From Flavobacterium psychroterrae (GTDB lineage: Bacteria > Bacteroidota > Bacteroidia > Flavobacteriales > Flavobacteriaceae): 64,000 nucleotides of DNA. The first letter of the stretch is position 1. The number at the start of each line of letters is the position of its first letter. Under the pieces are notes generated by a model. That model made no database searches, was not told where the DNA came from, and saw only the letters and a program-made list of their open reading frames with translations. The position numbers and the translations under genes were made by a program. The stretch covers positions 57,865 through 121,864 of the forward strand of contig NZ_JAGYVZ010000019.1 of assembly GCF_018380615.1 (NCBI RefSeq), in the 5' to 3' direction. This document shows, one piece after another, positions 35,740 through 44,363 of the stretch.

Positions 35740-36237
35740 ATGAAAAATTGGTCAATAGATAGTTTGCAAGAAACATGGTATTTAGTTTCTAAATTGCATC
35801 AGGGACAAAAATATGGAGGAGACGAGGAAGGGCAACAAATTGAATATATAAATCATATAGGAAGTGTGGTATTTGAAATAATACAATCGTTTGAACATGA
35901 TAAAACAATGAATGCTGACTTTTCTTTAACCTGTGCATTGTTACATGATACTATAGAAGACACTCAAATCACATATGATAAAATTAGAGATTTATTTGGA
36001 GTACAAGTAGCAAATGCAGTTAATGCTTTATCAAAAGATAGTACTATAAAAGATAAAGCACTTCAAATGGAGAATAGAATATGTAATTTGTATGCACCTC
36101 CTTATTATTGGACATTAGAAAGAAAAACAGAATACCATAAAGAATCTATACTTATTTATGATGCCTTAAAAGAAGGAAATACCTATTTAGCTAGTAGATT
36201 AAAAGAAAAAATAGATAATTATAAACAATTCTTTTAA
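35740..36237 (+). CDS. HD-domain small alarmone hydrolase-like protein, probably immunity; one metal ligand missing
   Basis: The 165-residue protein matches the single-domain (p)ppGpp/(p)ppApp hydrolase family (MESH1/SAH-like). It has a helix with His20 and QGQKYGG, YINHIGSV (His39), CALLHDTIEDT (His69-Asp70, Glu73-Asp74), ICNLYAPPYYWT and a closing LASRLKEKIDNY. Such enzymes can act as antidotes to alarmone-synthetase toxins. Relatives have a further segment ending in LADR before the ICNL-like motif, whose Asp is the fourth metal ligand. Here DSTIKDKALQMEN runs straight into RICNL, about 17 residues short, with Asn112 in the Asp position. The active site may therefore be impaired. No synthetase toxin is nearby. 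Confidence 0.75.
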   Translation: MKNWSIDSLQETWYLVSKLHQGQKYGGDEEGQQIEYINHIGSVVFEIIQSFEHDKTMNADFSLTCALLHDTIEDTQITYDKIRDLFGVQVANAVNALSKDSTIKDKALQMENRICNLYAPPYYWTLERKTEYHKESILIYDALKEGNTYLASRLKEKIDNYKQFF

Positions 36238-36329
36238 ACAAACGATAAACGTGAGGTTCAAACACAAACAACTCAATGCTGGACGTGATTGTTTTTGATA
36301 GTAGAAGTAACAGAATAAGATTATACTTT

Positions 36330-36812
36330 ATGAGTACAACAAACAGTTTTAAAGGAATTATTTTATTAGCATTTATATGTTTTTCAACATTTTTTATTTT
36401 GTTGATTTCATTTGAGTTTTATGATAATTATAAAATTATATCCCATAGAACTAAAATAAAAAAAATAAAGGTCAAAATAGATTCATCGCAAACTTTAACA
36501 ACAAGGAGCGGGAAATCATCATCAAGCTCTTCTACGATTAATTATTATTTTAAGAAAGGATTAATTTTATCAGTTCCGGAAACAAAGGGTTTTTTACTAG
36601 AATATGAAAATCCAACACAAGAAATTAATGACTATATGCAAAATAATAAGGACTCTTTAAATTTATGGATTTTAGACAACAAAGCTATAAAGTATGCTTA
36701 TGATAATGAAAAAGAAATAAATGTTACGTTGGAAGAAAGTAATAATAAGATGATTATTTTTTATTATGTCCTTTATATAATTTCAATGTTAATCATAAAA
36801 TTTAAATTTTAA
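36330..36812 (+). CDS. Small membrane protein with two spans, DUF3592-like layout
   Basis: The 160-residue product (ATG at 36330; the 36276 start adds a poor leader) has TM1 at about 10-32 (IILLAFICFSTFFILLISF). A loop of about 105 residues follows, with a Ser/Thr-rich turn (TTRSGKSSSSSST), then TM2 near the end (IIFYYVLYIISMLII). The layout and the Ser-rich turn recall the 14899 and 16099 products on the other side of the toxin operon. Candidate envelope-located immunity protein; sequence similarity is too weak for certainty. Confidence 0.55.
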   Translation: MSTTNSFKGIILLAFICFSTFFILLISFEFYDNYKIISHRTKIKKIKVKIDSSQTLTTRSGKSSSSSSTINYYFKKGLILSVPETKGFLLEYENPTQEINDYMQNNKDSLNLWILDNKAIKYAYDNEKEINVTLEESNNKMIIFYYVLYIISMLIIKFKF

Positions 36813-36863
36813 AAATGAATTATAGTAATTAGCTTATTATTTTTTTTCCAAAAATAAACATAG

Positions 36864-36959
36864 GAACAGCATGATCCAAATCTTCTTGTAAAAGAAGATG
36901 AATCAGAGTTAACTTTTCCAATGTATGATTTTTTAAAAAACAAGAATATTAAATATTAA
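36864..36959 (+). pseudogene. Orphan 31-codon C-terminal remnant
   Basis: After an in-frame TAG the codons read EQHDPNLLVKEDESELTFP, MYDFLKNKNIKY and stop, with no usable start. The composition is protein-like. It is the last debris of the immunity array before the second surface-protein set begins at 37040. Confidence 0.4.
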
Positions 36960-37039
36960 AACAAAGATTTAAGTTTTTTCGAAAAAAGCCTTAAAAAAAT
37001 AATTATGAATAAAATCAATAAAAAATAAAAAAATAACAC

Positions 37040-37888
37040 ATGAAAAAAAATGTTTTCAACGTACTAATAATGCTAATCAGCGTTTGCAGTTTTGCACAAA
37101 AAATTAAGATAGACAAAGGAGAAATAAAACTGGATGAAAAAACTATTGGTTACGTAGAAGGTAAAAAGCCGGTTTTTAAAATATATAGTTTAGATAAAAG
37201 TGCTTCCATTACAGCAGAATTAAAAAATGCACCCAATGAGGATTCGATGAAGCTCCCGTGGATAGAGATTAAAAACGAAACCACTGGAAAAACAAATGAA
37301 ATAGATTTTAAAAATAAGAGTAGAAAATTCAGTGCTTTTAATTATGACAGAAGTATCATCTATGAATTAATGGATAGAGGTTATTTCACCGCTGAGGGTT
37401 TAAATGTTGAGGCAATAGAAAATTTTCTAAATGGCGAATCAGCCGGTATAGCTGCAAAGCGTTTAGGAGTTCAGGGTGATGTCGATAATGCAAGCCGTCT
37501 GGCAGATACGTATCAGTTAGCAATTGATGATAATGGTGTCATTTACAGTATAAAAGCAAAAAATATAGATCCAAATGATAAGGCAATAGGTTTTATTAGA
37601 ATGACTTCGCCATTTACAAATGGAGAATTAAAATACGATGTTTTAGATTTAGACAATCGATTGATAGCAACCTGGTATGCAAAAGCGGCAATGGTTTCAG
37701 GTTATGACAAATTTTTAAATCAGGAATTGATTACATGGGACAATAAAGTATTTAAAGCCACTTTTGATAATAGAGGAAATCCTATAGGATATAAAATGAG
37801 TAAAGATATCACGGCTATGAATGTTGTACGTGTACTTGTTGGAAACGGCTACAGTTTAGGGAGTCCAAATTTTGAAAACAGAAAATAA
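37040..37888 (+). CDS. Secreted 282-residue protein of unknown family
   Basis: A signal peptide (MKKNVFNVLIMLISVCSFAQ) precedes a mature domain beginning with KIKIDKGEIKLDEKTIG. It has an acidic, beta-rich first third and a longer helical part with VEAIENFLNGESAGIAAKRL. No lipobox Cys and no sorting domain are seen, so it is probably periplasmic. I do not recognise the family. It heads the second set of surface-protein genes, all on the plus strand, and is 27 bp from the first lipoprotein gene. Confidence 0.6.
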   Translation: MKKNVFNVLIMLISVCSFAQKIKIDKGEIKLDEKTIGYVEGKKPVFKIYSLDKSASITAELKNAPNEDSMKLPWIEIKNETTGKTNEIDFKNKSRKFSAFNYDRSIIYELMDRGYFTAEGLNVEAIENFLNGESAGIAAKRLGVQGDVDNASRLADTYQLAIDDNGVIYSIKAKNIDPNDKAIGFIRMTSPFTNGELKYDVLDLDNRLIATWYAKAAMVSGYDKFLNQELITWDNKVFKATFDNRGNPIGYKMSKDITAMNVVRVLVGNGYSLGSPNFENRK

Positions 37889-37915
37889 ATTGAGTTAAAA
37901 ATATAAAAAAAGAAA

Positions 37916-38968
37916 ATGAAAAAGAGAATTTTATTAGTAGCAGTGTTGCAACTTTTTATGGTGTTTAATAGCTGTAGTTCAGATTCAGGAAGTGAAGATC
38001 CGGTAACAACGGATGATTTGCAAAAAGGAGAAATAAAAGCAGATTTTATTGCAAGATATAGTCCTGATGATTTTGTGATAAACAATGATGATACTGCTTT
38101 CTTTGTAGGACAATCATCTAATGATAAAGATTATATTATTAAATTTCAAAAGATTGATAAAAATGGAAATTTAACATTATTGAAAGGAATAACTAATATT
38201 AATTTATTATCAAGCAGATTAGCAGTTACGCCTACCGGAGATTTTTTGATAATAGCATATAATGATGAAAGTGAGGGTGATAAAATATTTCGTTTCGAGA
38301 ACAACTACACAGACATAAATCTATTTTATATAATGAAACCAATAAGTTCTCCGTTTGCCAGTAAAATTAAGCTTACGGCAATCACTGAAAACAATGACAA
38401 TACTTATTTTGTATTTGATCAGGGCAATAGACATATAAAACGATTTGTTCCGGAATTAAATACCGATGTTTTTGTTGCAGGTTCAGGAAAAAATGCAATT
38501 GTTGATGGAGCAGGTTTAGATGCCGGTTTTGGAAGCGTATCTAAAATAATTTCACATAATAATGCTTTATACCTTATAGATAATTTATATAGTGAAAATA
38601 CTTTGGCCAGCTCTAATCTTCGAAAATTAGAGTATGTTAATAATCAATGGAAAGTCTCAACCTTACTTTCAACAACAGTTACTAATGATGCTTTTAGAGA
38701 TATTATTTTTGATTCAAAAAATGATTTGTTAGTATTAAAAGGAAAAGGAATTTACAAGTTAAACCTTTTAGATAATACTTTGTCACTTTTTAAAGATGGA
38801 GAAATAAAAGTTGCTGCATTTGGTAAAAATTCTTCAACTAACATAACAGTTGATTTTAGTTCTCTTAAAAGTTTTAAGATTAAAAACAATGATTTGTATT
38901 TGGTAACAACAACTGATTTCATTAAAATTTCAGATTTCCAGACAAAATTTGCAGCTGTAGAAAAATAA
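37916..38968 (+). CDS. Lipoprotein with beta-propeller-like repeats
   Basis: This 350-residue protein has a lipoprotein signal (MKKRILLVAVLQLFMVFNSC, Cys20) followed by an acidic SSDSGSEDP stretch that could be a surface-export signal. The rest has recurring propeller-like strands (FVPELNTDVFVAGSG, GAGLDAGFGSVSKIISHNNA), reminiscent of NHL-type repeats. The first 60 bases of the gene are nearly identical to those of the 39046 gene, evidence that the signal region was duplicated. Probably an outer-membrane lipoprotein of the same assembly as its neighbours. Confidence 0.65.
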   Translation: MKKRILLVAVLQLFMVFNSCSSDSGSEDPVTTDDLQKGEIKADFIARYSPDDFVINNDDTAFFVGQSSNDKDYIIKFQKIDKNGNLTLLKGITNINLLSSRLAVTPTGDFLIIAYNDESEGDKIFRFENNYTDINLFYIMKPISSPFASKIKLTAITENNDNTYFVFDQGNRHIKRFVPELNTDVFVAGSGKNAIVDGAGLDAGFGSVSKIISHNNALYLIDNLYSENTLASSNLRKLEYVNNQWKVSTLLSTTVTNDAFRDIIFDSKNDLLVLKGKGIYKLNLLDNTLSLFKDGEIKVAAFGKNSSTNITVDFSSLKSFKIKNNDLYLVTTTDFIKISDFQTKFAAVEK

Positions 38969-39045
38969 AAAGATTTAAAAAAAAGACGGCAACCTCTAAA
39001 AGTTGTAGTGTTTAAAATAAACTGAATGAAAAAATATAGTAAGAA

Positions 39046-40359
39046 ATGAAAAAGAGAATTTTATTAGTAGCAGTGTTGCAACTTTTTATAGTGTTTAATA
39101 GCTGTTCAGGTCCGGAGAGTGAGCCAGCAGTAACTCCGGAAGAACCACCGGTTGTTGTGATAAAAACAGCAAAATTAACGTCGTATTCTAAAAACTCAGG
39201 CGAAACTGGAGAAACAGTTAGTATATATGGGGAGAATTTTTCTGAAAAAGTAAGCGATACCAAAATTACTTTTGATGGCGTTGCAGCCACAATTGTTTCG
39301 GCAACAGCTACTGAAATTAAGTTTACAATACCTAAAACAGAAAAAGTCCTGCCAAAATTGCAGCTTACAATAGAGAACAGAACGATAAGTAATGAAATAA
39401 AAAACGATTACGAGGGGAATATAGGGATTCTTCCTGTTCATTCTTTGACAGAGTGGGTAGCTCAGGAAAATACCGCACAATATGATGTTGCACGAGGCAA
39501 TATTCAAATGATTAATGACAAGATAGTGTATATAGCAGGGAGTCTAAGAACTTTTGATGGAGGTATTACATGGGGTCAATGGGCGAGAGGTGGTTTTAGT
39601 TTAGAGGCTCACGCTACTAAAAACGATGAAGGATGGGCCAGTTCAACTGAACTTACCAGAATGACCAAAATTAAAGCAGGTGGAGATTTAGGCAATAATA
39701 TATTTGCCAATATAGCAAATACGACCGAAGTTTATTATTGCATCTACGTAGATGACAATATGAAAGACGGAACAGTTGTTACACAAAAAGGAAGAGTTTT
39801 TACAACATCTAACGGCGTTGATTTTACAAAAGTTTATGAACTAGAAGATGATACCGCTAATCTCTTTCAATCAACAAAAATTGATAACGACCACATGTGG
39901 GTAATTGGTTATAAAAAGATTAAAGATAAAGACGGCTTTAATCTTGAACGACCATTTATTTTATTCAAAAATAATACAACAGATGGATGGAAAGAATATC
40001 CGTTTGTTAATGAAGCGCCGGGTTATTATGCGCGAGAGATTTCCTTTGTTGATAAGCAAAATGGTTTTCTTTTAATTAATCATTACTACAATGCTTTATT
40101 AGATGTTAAACTATTTAAAACGAACAATGGTGGTGATTCCTGGAGCCAGATTTATGATGGTGAAATGTTCTCGAAGTTCACTTTTAAAGATGTAAATACA
40201 GGTTGGGCGATTTTAGACAATAAAATCTATAAAACAACAAATGGTGGTACTACCTGGACTTTAGACTATACGCACGACCAAACTATTGGAAATATCTCCT
40301 ACAAAAACAATGTTGTTTGGGCTTTTTCTAAAGACAAGATAATCAAACGCTATTTATAA
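39046..40359 (+). CDS. Lipoprotein with IPT/TIG domain and Ycf48-like propeller
   Basis: The 437-residue product shares its lipoprotein signal with the previous gene (Cys20 in NSCSGPE). An IPT/TIG domain follows (about 45-130: SYSKNSGETGETVSIYGENF, ITFDGVAATIVSATATEIKF). A BNR/Ycf48-like propeller then runs to the end (TFDGGITWGQW, FKTNNGGDSWSQIYDG, YKTTNGGTTWTLDY). Propellers of this type are assembly or ligand-binding platforms. A seven-codon frame (MKKYSKK) at 39025 ends by overlapping the real ATG, probably a remnant of the duplicated leader. Confidence 0.75.
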   Translation: MKKRILLVAVLQLFIVFNSCSGPESEPAVTPEEPPVVVIKTAKLTSYSKNSGETGETVSIYGENFSEKVSDTKITFDGVAATIVSATATEIKFTIPKTEKVLPKLQLTIENRTISNEIKNDYEGNIGILPVHSLTEWVAQENTAQYDVARGNIQMINDKIVYIAGSLRTFDGGITWGQWARGGFSLEAHATKNDEGWASSTELTRMTKIKAGGDLGNNIFANIANTTEVYYCIYVDDNMKDGTVVTQKGRVFTTSNGVDFTKVYELEDDTANLFQSTKIDNDHMWVIGYKKIKDKDGFNLERPFILFKNNTTDGWKEYPFVNEAPGYYAREISFVDKQNGFLLINHYYNALLDVKLFKTNNGGDSWSQIYDGEMFSKFTFKDVNTGWAILDNKIYKTTNGGTTWTLDYTHDQTIGNISYKNNVVWAFSKDKIIKRYL

Positions 40360-40390
40360 TTTTTAGCAGGAAAATAAAAAGATTAAAAAA

Positions 40391-40420
40391 ACATTACAGC
40401 CTTAAAAGCTGTAATGTTTT
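40391..40420 (+). terminator. Intercistronic stem-loop between lipoprotein genes
   Basis: ACATTACAGC / GCTGTAATGT (40391-40400 with 40408-40417), a 7-nt loop and a T4 tail. A decayed version of the same spacer occurs at about 38985-39025. It may attenuate readthrough within the operon. Confidence 0.65.
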
Positions 40421-40432
40421 AAAATAAACTGA

Positions 40433-41776
40433 ATGAAAAAAACTTTACTCTTACTCTTATTTATTGTTATTACCTCATGTTATCAGGAAACTTCAATAGC
40501 CATAGAAGGTGATTTTACGACGTCGTATGCCAACGATGACGAATCGATTCCTGTTATTATAAAAATAGACAATAAAATTACCGGTGCAGATCAATACGAA
40601 TGGACATTTGAAGGAGGAAATCCGTCCAGTTCTTCTCAAAAAAATCCGGGCGAAATATTGTACAACAAACAAGGTACTTATACCATTAAATTAATAGCTA
40701 CAAATGTAGATGGCGAGAGTAATGAATTTAGTAAAACAGTAGTAATAAAAGAGGGACTTAATATTGAGTTCTCACATGAAATCATCAAAAGCAATTATTC
40801 TCCTGTTGAGGTTGTTTTAAAAAACACAACTGTTGGGGAAGGATTAACTTTTAAATGGGATTTTCAGGATGGAATGCCAGCAGCTTTTACAGGTAAAACA
40901 CCGCCAAATGTGGTATTTACAACGCCTGGTGAGCATACGATTACCTTAACGGTTTCTAATGGTTTTGAATCAGATAAACAAACACAGACCATAACTGTTG
41001 CGCCTTATTTGGTAAGTTTATTTTCGTATGAGCCTAAGTTTGAAGATGATGATTATGAAGCTCCGGTAACGATTAATTTTACTAATAAATCAATTAGTGC
41101 CACAAGTTACAAATGGACTTTTGAAGGCGGAACTCCCGCAAGTTCAACAGAACAAAATCCTATAGTAGTTTTTACAAATGCGGGTAATCATGAAGTTACA
41201 TTAGAAGCTTTGAATGATAAAACGAACCAAATTTATAAATCAACTATTACCGTTTTACCGGATACTAATTTGCGCATTTTAACGAATGTTAAATTGGGAA
41301 TAAATGCAGCACATAATAATAACAATATTGGTGCAATGTTCTCGACCGTAACAAGACAGGTTTATAAAGCAAATGAAATTAACGATCAGAACAGCAGTTT
41401 GATTGATATTGTTTTTCAGGGTTTAAATAACAATTTCACCTACAATAGATTCGTATCGCCGGATCAGGCAAATAATTATGGCTTTTTAGAATTAAAAAAT
41501 GCACAAAGTACCATTTTTGTAAACTCTCAAAATTTATGCAGTTGTGGATTGAATTTTACCGAGGCTCAGTTTGATGCAATGGTAAACGATAGTCCAATAA
41601 AATCTTTAAATATAAATTATAGCGCAGCAGGAGCGCAGGAATTCGGGTTTACGTACCCCAGAATTATATTATTTAAAACACAAGACGGAAGAAAAGGAGC
41701 CATCAAAATTAAAGATATGGTAAAGAACGGCACAAGTTCTTATATTTTATGTGACATCAAAGTACAAAAACAATAA
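40433..41776 (+). CDS. Lipoprotein with three PKD domains
   Basis: The lipoprotein signal (MKKTLLLLLFIVITSC, Cys16) is followed by three PKD-type domains in the first ~285 residues. Each is marked by a W-F strand and a G-x-HT/YT-I phrase: YEWTFEGGNPSSSSQKNPGE, FKWDFQDGMPAAFTG and YKWTFEGGTPASSTEQNP. The C-terminal 150 residues form a separate domain of unknown type containing NLCSCGLNFTEAQFD. PKD domains are extracellular spacers or binding modules. Its ATG is 74 bp after the previous stop, and seven bases separate its end from the barrel-protein gene. Confidence 0.8.
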   Translation: MKKTLLLLLFIVITSCYQETSIAIEGDFTTSYANDDESIPVIIKIDNKITGADQYEWTFEGGNPSSSSQKNPGEILYNKQGTYTIKLIATNVDGESNEFSKTVVIKEGLNIEFSHEIIKSNYSPVEVVLKNTTVGEGLTFKWDFQDGMPAAFTGKTPPNVVFTTPGEHTITLTVSNGFESDKQTQTITVAPYLVSLFSYEPKFEDDDYEAPVTINFTNKSISATSYKWTFEGGTPASSTEQNPIVVFTNAGNHEVTLEALNDKTNQIYKSTITVLPDTNLRILTNVKLGINAAHNNNNIGAMFSTVTRQVYKANEINDQNSSLIDIVFQGLNNNFTYNRFVSPDQANNYGFLELKNAQSTIFVNSQNLCSCGLNFTEAQFDAMVNDSPIKSLNINYSAAGAQEFGFTYPRIILFKTQDGRKGAIKIKDMVKNGTSSYILCDIKVQKQ

Positions 41777-41783
41777 CCAATAC

Positions 41784-44240
41784 ATGAAGAGAGAGAATAA
41801 AAAAATCTTGTTGTGGTTATGTATTGTTTTTGCCTGTTGTATTAGCAGGAAAGGATATGCGCAAGATGTAGATTTAGAGACTTTTTACAAACCAAATTTT
41901 AAAGTTACAGGTAGTGTAAACGCGAATGCGATGTATTATACTTCAAGTATGCCCAATGCACGTGAGCCTTTTACCTATTTGCTTTCAGGGAATTTGAATA
42001 TTAGTGCTTTTAATTTTAGTGTTCCATTATTTTACAGCATTACCAATCAGGGAAAAAATTTAGGCTATACCGCCCCATTTGATTTTAACAGATTAAGTAT
42101 TATGCCTAAATACAAGTGGGTTAAAGCCTATATAGGGAATGTAAGTATGACATTTTCGCCCTACACATTAAGCGGTTTTCCGTTTAAGGGAGTTGGTTTA
42201 GAACTTACGCCACAAAGCCCCTTTAAAATAACCTTGATGGGCGGACAATTGCTAAAAGCAGTTGAAGGTGACGATGCAATGGGAGGAATTCCGGTTTATC
42301 AGCGTAATGGTTACGGAGCTAAAATAGGTTTTGAACAGCAGCAATATAAAATTGGATGGATCGGTTTTTATGCAAAAGATAATTTGAATTCATTAAACTT
42401 AATAGATGATAAAGGAGTTACTCCAAAAGAAAACTTTGTAAACAGTTTGATTTTTAGTACCTCTTTGATTAAGAATTTAAATTTAAATGTTGAGTACGCT
42501 TTATCTGTTTTAACGGATGATACGAGAAATAAAAGTCTTTCGGGAGGAAATTTCAAGGATAAATTATTTTCCAGTAAAGAAAGCACCAGTTATTTGAACG
42601 CATTAAATGTCAATTTTGATTATAATATTCAAAAAAGCATTATTGGATTAACATATGAGCGTATTGATCCTAATTATAACACATTAGGAGCATTGTATTT
42701 TAATAATGATTTAGAAAATATAGCATTGCGATTTGCCCGCCCTTTTTATCAGGATAAAATTACTGTTTCGACTAGTTTAGGATATCAGAGGGATGATCTT
42801 GCAAAAGCAAAAAAGCAAGATACTAAACGCGTTGTTGGTTCCATAAATATGAATTACAGAGTAACAGACCAAATAAATTTTACAGGAAGTTATTCTAATT
42901 TTTCTACTTATACCAATAAAAAATTAGATCAGTTTGAGCTTATCAATAATCCAAACACAGTACAGGCTGATACCTTAGATTACAGGCAATTATCGCAAAA
43001 TGCGAATATGAATATGTCATACTCTTTTGGAAAAAAGAGAAATCAAAATTTAAATTTCAATTATAGCATTGCGGGTCAGGCAAATGAGCAGGGAGGAGTA
43101 ATACGAAGAGGACAGGCAAGTACCGTTCAGAATTATAATGTAGCACATTCGGTAAATTTTCTACAAACGAAAATTGGCTTAAACAGTTCTCTTAATTACA
43201 CCAGTAATCAAGTAAGTCAAAACGATAATTCATCGGTTGGAGCCTCAGTTGGAGCTTCAAAAAAGTTATTCAAAGATAAGCTGAATACTAATGTGGGACT
43301 TCTGTACAATAGCTCTCAGGGAAATACTAATACAAGTTCAGTTTTTGGAGTAAAATTCAATAGTAGTTATTTATTGCTCGAACAGCATAATTTTAATATG
43401 AGTATTATTTCAATGTTTAGAAACAGTAGCAACGCTCAAAAATTTAATGATTTAACCGCTACATTAAACTATGCTTACTCCATTGATAAACTAAAATTAC
43501 CGGCTAAAAAAGAGCCTAAAAAAGAAGAGAAAATTGTATCAGATCCTATTTTAAAAATTAAACATAAAGACAAAACGTACGAAGGAACAAGAAATGAAAT
43601 TATAAAACAATTACAGGACCTTCAGCTGGCGTTACGACCAATGCCAAAAGAAGATTCAGATGAATTGCAACATTTATTGACCCTTACAACCCTGACTCCG
43701 GATGATAAAAGTTTTGAAGAAAAAGCTTTAGATTATTTAAAAGCGTACGATTTAAATAATGATATTTTAGACAGATATAACAAATATATCCTGGAAACAG
43801 TACAAAGTCTACGAGAAGATATGATTCGAAAAGATGAAGGATTCGAAAATGATTATGTCATGGCATTAGGAAGAGTGAATAAACACAAAATGCACGGCGT
43901 AAGTGAACAGGATGTGACCAATAAAACCAGCTATAATTCTTATTTAAAATTAGTCGAAAGAAAAAATAAAAAGTTACAGCCTTTATTAGTGCATCGATGG
44001 ATGATTAATGAAATTTCGATCCTTGCGAATACATCTGCAGATGAAATTCATAAAAATGAAAACTTTTCAAATTTTAATAATCAGGAGTTAAGCCACTTCT
44101 TTAAAATGATGAAAGACAAAAAAACAGATGCAGAAATAGTAGAAGAATTAAAAATAAAACTAATTCCGTATTATCATGATTTAGCCCTTAAAAGTGTTAA
44201 AGATGATGAGGTTGAATTTAAATATTTAAAGAATAATTAA
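41784..44240 (+). CDS. Outer-membrane beta-barrel protein with C-terminal helical extension
   Basis: The 818-residue product starts at ATG 41784 (signal peptide ending KGYAQ; the 41751 ATG lies inside the previous gene). From about residue 30 to 580 it alternates amphipathic strands rich in Asn, Ser, Tyr and Gly (FTGSYSNFSTYTN, MNMSYSFGKKRNQNLNFNYS), as in large outer-membrane barrels. The last ~230 residues switch to charged helices (PAKKEPKKEEKIVSDP onward), which would face the periplasm. The pairing with PKD and propeller lipoproteins suggests it is the membrane channel or anchor of the assembly; this is inference. Confidence 0.65.
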   Translation: MKRENKKILLWLCIVFACCISRKGYAQDVDLETFYKPNFKVTGSVNANAMYYTSSMPNAREPFTYLLSGNLNISAFNFSVPLFYSITNQGKNLGYTAPFDFNRLSIMPKYKWVKAYIGNVSMTFSPYTLSGFPFKGVGLELTPQSPFKITLMGGQLLKAVEGDDAMGGIPVYQRNGYGAKIGFEQQQYKIGWIGFYAKDNLNSLNLIDDKGVTPKENFVNSLIFSTSLIKNLNLNVEYALSVLTDDTRNKSLSGGNFKDKLFSSKESTSYLNALNVNFDYNIQKSIIGLTYERIDPNYNTLGALYFNNDLENIALRFARPFYQDKITVSTSLGYQRDDLAKAKKQDTKRVVGSINMNYRVTDQINFTGSYSNFSTYTNKKLDQFELINNPNTVQADTLDYRQLSQNANMNMSYSFGKKRNQNLNFNYSIAGQANEQGGVIRRGQASTVQNYNVAHSVNFLQTKIGLNSSLNYTSNQVSQNDNSSVGASVGASKKLFKDKLNTNVGLLYNSSQGNTNTSSVFGVKFNSSYLLLEQHNFNMSIISMFRNSSNAQKFNDLTATLNYAYSIDKLKLPAKKEPKKEEKIVSDPILKIKHKDKTYEGTRNEIIKQLQDLQLALRPMPKEDSDELQHLLTLTTLTPDDKSFEEKALDYLKAYDLNNDILDRYNKYILETVQSLREDMIRKDEGFENDYVMALGRVNKHKMHGVSEQDVTNKTSYNSYLKLVERKNKKLQPLLVHRWMINEISILANTSADEIHKNENFSNFNNQELSHFFKMMKDKKTDAEIVEELKIKLIPYYHDLALKSVKDDEVEFKYLKNN

Positions 44241-44363
44241 GGATCAAAGAATACAATTCTTTTAAATAAAAAAAGAAATTCGTAGATCATTTCAAAAATA
44301 GTTTGGATAAAATATAAAAAAGTTACTATGCTTTATTTTACAAAAAAACAGGATTATTTGCTT

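Noticed and set aside
41751..41783. Earlier start for the barrel-protein gene
   Set aside because: It lies within the end of the PKD lipoprotein gene and precedes a hydrophilic stretch; the signal peptide starts at 41784.
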